Part shown: one piece after another, positions 5,596-6,196 of the stretch | Layout of the letters: every line of letters starts with the position of its first letter | Position numbering within the stretch: position 1 is the first letter of the stretch | From: Deltaproteobacteria bacterium | GTDB taxonomy: Bacteria > Desulfobacterota > Desulfovibrionia > Desulfovibrionales > Desulfovibrionaceae | DNA length: 6,196 bases | Assembly: GCA_020861205.1 (NCBI GenBank) | Contig: JAJBSY010000041.1 | Coordinates: forward strand, 1-6,196 | Direction: 5' to 3' | The notes under the pieces: generated by a model | The model's input: the letters and a program-made list of their open reading frames with translations, nothing else | Told to the model about the DNA's origin: nothing | Database searches by the model: none | Translations under genes and position numbers: made by a program

Positions 5596-5618
5596 AGGGC
5601 CCATACCCGGAAGGCCCT
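5596..5618 (-). repeat. Short inverted repeat in the leader of the 64-codon ORF
   Basis: AGGGCC (5596-5601) and GGCCCT (5613-5618) form a perfect 6-bp stem with an 11-nt loop in the predicted 117-nt leader. The leader also holds the GC-rich dyad GGCCCG-CC-CGGGCC (5566-5579). A structured leader is possible, but GC-rich chance repeats are common. Confidence 0.3.
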
Positions 5619-5645
5619 GCGCCAAGGCACGCCCGGGTTTGGTAT

Positions 5646-5675
5646 AGTATAGCACGGTTTTGTCCGTGACGACAA
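5646..5675 (-). promoter_or_regulatory. Predicted promoter of the 64-codon ORF
   Basis: On the minus strand the -10 TATACT (5651-5646) follows a -35-like TTGTCG (5675-5670) after 18 bp. The -10 is a 5-of-6 match and the -35 a 4-of-6 match. It would start a transcript near 5639, giving a leader of about 117 nt. The -35 lies inside the 17-bp inverted repeat that follows the RTX gene. Confidence 0.5.
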
Positions 5676-5708
5676 ACCGCTTTCCTAAAATAAGCGGTTT
5701 GTCGTCAC
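5666..5708 (-). terminator. 17-bp perfect inverted repeat after the RTX gene, possible terminator
   Basis: The arms GTGACGACAAACCGCTT (5666-5682) and AAGCGGTTTGTCGTCAC (5692-5708) are perfectly complementary around a 9-nt loop. The repeat begins 14 bp past the RTX stop codon, so a 3'-end role for that transcript is likely. No run of T follows on either strand, so it may be a stabilising or Rho-assisted hairpin and not a classic terminator. Part of one arm can also pair with CGGTTTTGTC at 5655-5664. Confidence 0.55.
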
Positions 5709-5721
5709 AGAGCGAGGGTTC

Positions 5722-6156
5722 TCACGCCAGGGCGAGGAGCTGCTGGAGGAAGGCGAGTTGGGCCGCTTCGGCCGCGGCCGGGTCGCTTGATGCGAAATCC
5801 GCGTAGCCGGCGTACCCAGCGCCGGTCAACGTGATATGCACGGTTTGATCGATCGTGGATTGGTCGTTGTAGACGATGGTCGCATGGTTTTCATCCGTGG
5901 CGGAAACCGTAAGCGTGGCGCCGACCGCAGCCATGAGACCGGCGAGATCGTCCACTCCGGCCAGGGCGACGGTGTCCTGGCCGAGGCTGAAATCCAAAAT
6001 GCCGTCAACGCTGCCGGAAACGATGTCGTCGTCAAGCCAGACAAAGGTATTGTTCCCACCGCCGCCGTAAAGGACGTCATCGCCCGATCCGCCGCGGATA
6101 ACGTCGTCGCCCGCCCCGCCGGCAATGGTGGCGTTCCCGGCGGATGCGGTCAGGTC
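5722..6156 (-). CDS. RTX (hemolysin-type calcium-binding repeat) protein, C-terminal end, frame apparently broken
   Basis: The 144 codons up to the TGA at 5724-5722 are the tail of an RTX protein secreted by a type I (ABC) system. Three tandem nonapeptides are visible: GGAGDDVIR, GGSGDDVLY and the degenerate GGGGNNTFV (about 6117-6040), after a weaker ASAGNATIA. They bind calcium outside the cell. Next come DGILDFSLGQDTVALAGVDD and VHITLTGAGY, resembling the VCA0849-type type I secretion target domain. The end, AQLAFLQQLLALA, is the hydrophobic tail expected of the uncleaved signal. No ATG or GTG starts this frame, and an in-frame TGA lies at 6159-6157. Just before it, another frame reads SIET, which would join to LTASAGNATI if one C were added at GAGACCTGACC. 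So this is a frameshifted or mis-sequenced 3' end of a longer gene that runs off the window. A TTG at 5997 could start a 91-residue fragment, but it would lose the repeats. Confidence 0.78.
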   Translation of the reverse strand, partial: DLTASAGNATIAGGAGDDVIRGGSGDDVLYGGGGNNTFVWLDDDIVSGSVDGILDFSLGQDTVALAGVDDLAGLMAAVGATLTVSATDENHATIVYNDQSTIDQTVHITLTGAGYAGYADFASSDPAAAEAAQLAFLQQLLALA

Positions 6157-6196
6157 TCAATGCTGCGGGGCGCCGGCGAGGGAGCCGGCCGCGGGG

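Noticed and set aside
5666..5708. 17-bp inverted repeat as a transposon end, CRISPR repeat or attachment site
   Set aside because: There is one copy only, no transposase or integrase and no target duplication; its position 14 bp after a stop codon fits a transcript 3' end.

Overview
The window looks like a piece of a GC-rich, Gram-negative bacterial chromosome. Strong AGGAG-type ribosome sites, dense coding and an RTX protein with a type I secretion tail fit a deltaproteobacterium of the Desulfovibrio/Bilophila kind. That placement is inference from gene style only, with no marker gene to prove it. Every gene I can support lies on the minus strand, so transcription runs from the high-coordinate end to the low-coordinate end.

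In transcription order: (1) 6196-5722 is the 3' end of an RTX protein with glycine/aspartate nonapeptides and a C-terminal secretion domain. Its reading frame is broken near the window edge. A 17-bp inverted repeat follows. (2) 5675-5275 is a compact unit of predicted promoter, ribosome site, 64-codon acidic ORF of unknown function and intrinsic terminator. (3) 4961-2503 is the first metabolic block: a GntR/FCD regulator behind a promoter covered by a strong dyad, a nitrilase-superfamily amidase overlapping it by 4 bp, a DUF2848 protein, then a hairpin that probably ends the block. (4) 2623-2086 is a 538-bp non-coding gap rich in inverted repeats. (5) 2085-1 is the second metabolic block: a DHDPS/NAL-family lyase or aldolase, a ketopantoate-reductase-family oxidoreductase, and the first 27 codons of an opine-dehydrogenase-like protein.

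The two blocks read as one catabolic locus under a ligand-sensing GntR repressor. The enzymes would be a C-N hydrolase, a DUF2848 protein with a possible fumarylacetoacetase-like fold, a pyruvate-type Schiff-base lyase and two NAD(P)-dependent 2-oxo/2-hydroxy or imino-acid oxidoreductases. A plausible substrate is an amide- or secondary-amine-containing (opine-like) carboxylic acid. The substrate is not shown by the sequence. The DHDPS-like protein lacks the arginine that marks true DHDPS, and no pantothenate genes sit next to the ketopantoate reductase homologue, so both are probably catabolic paralogues. I see no tRNA, rRNA, CRISPR array or insertion sequence.
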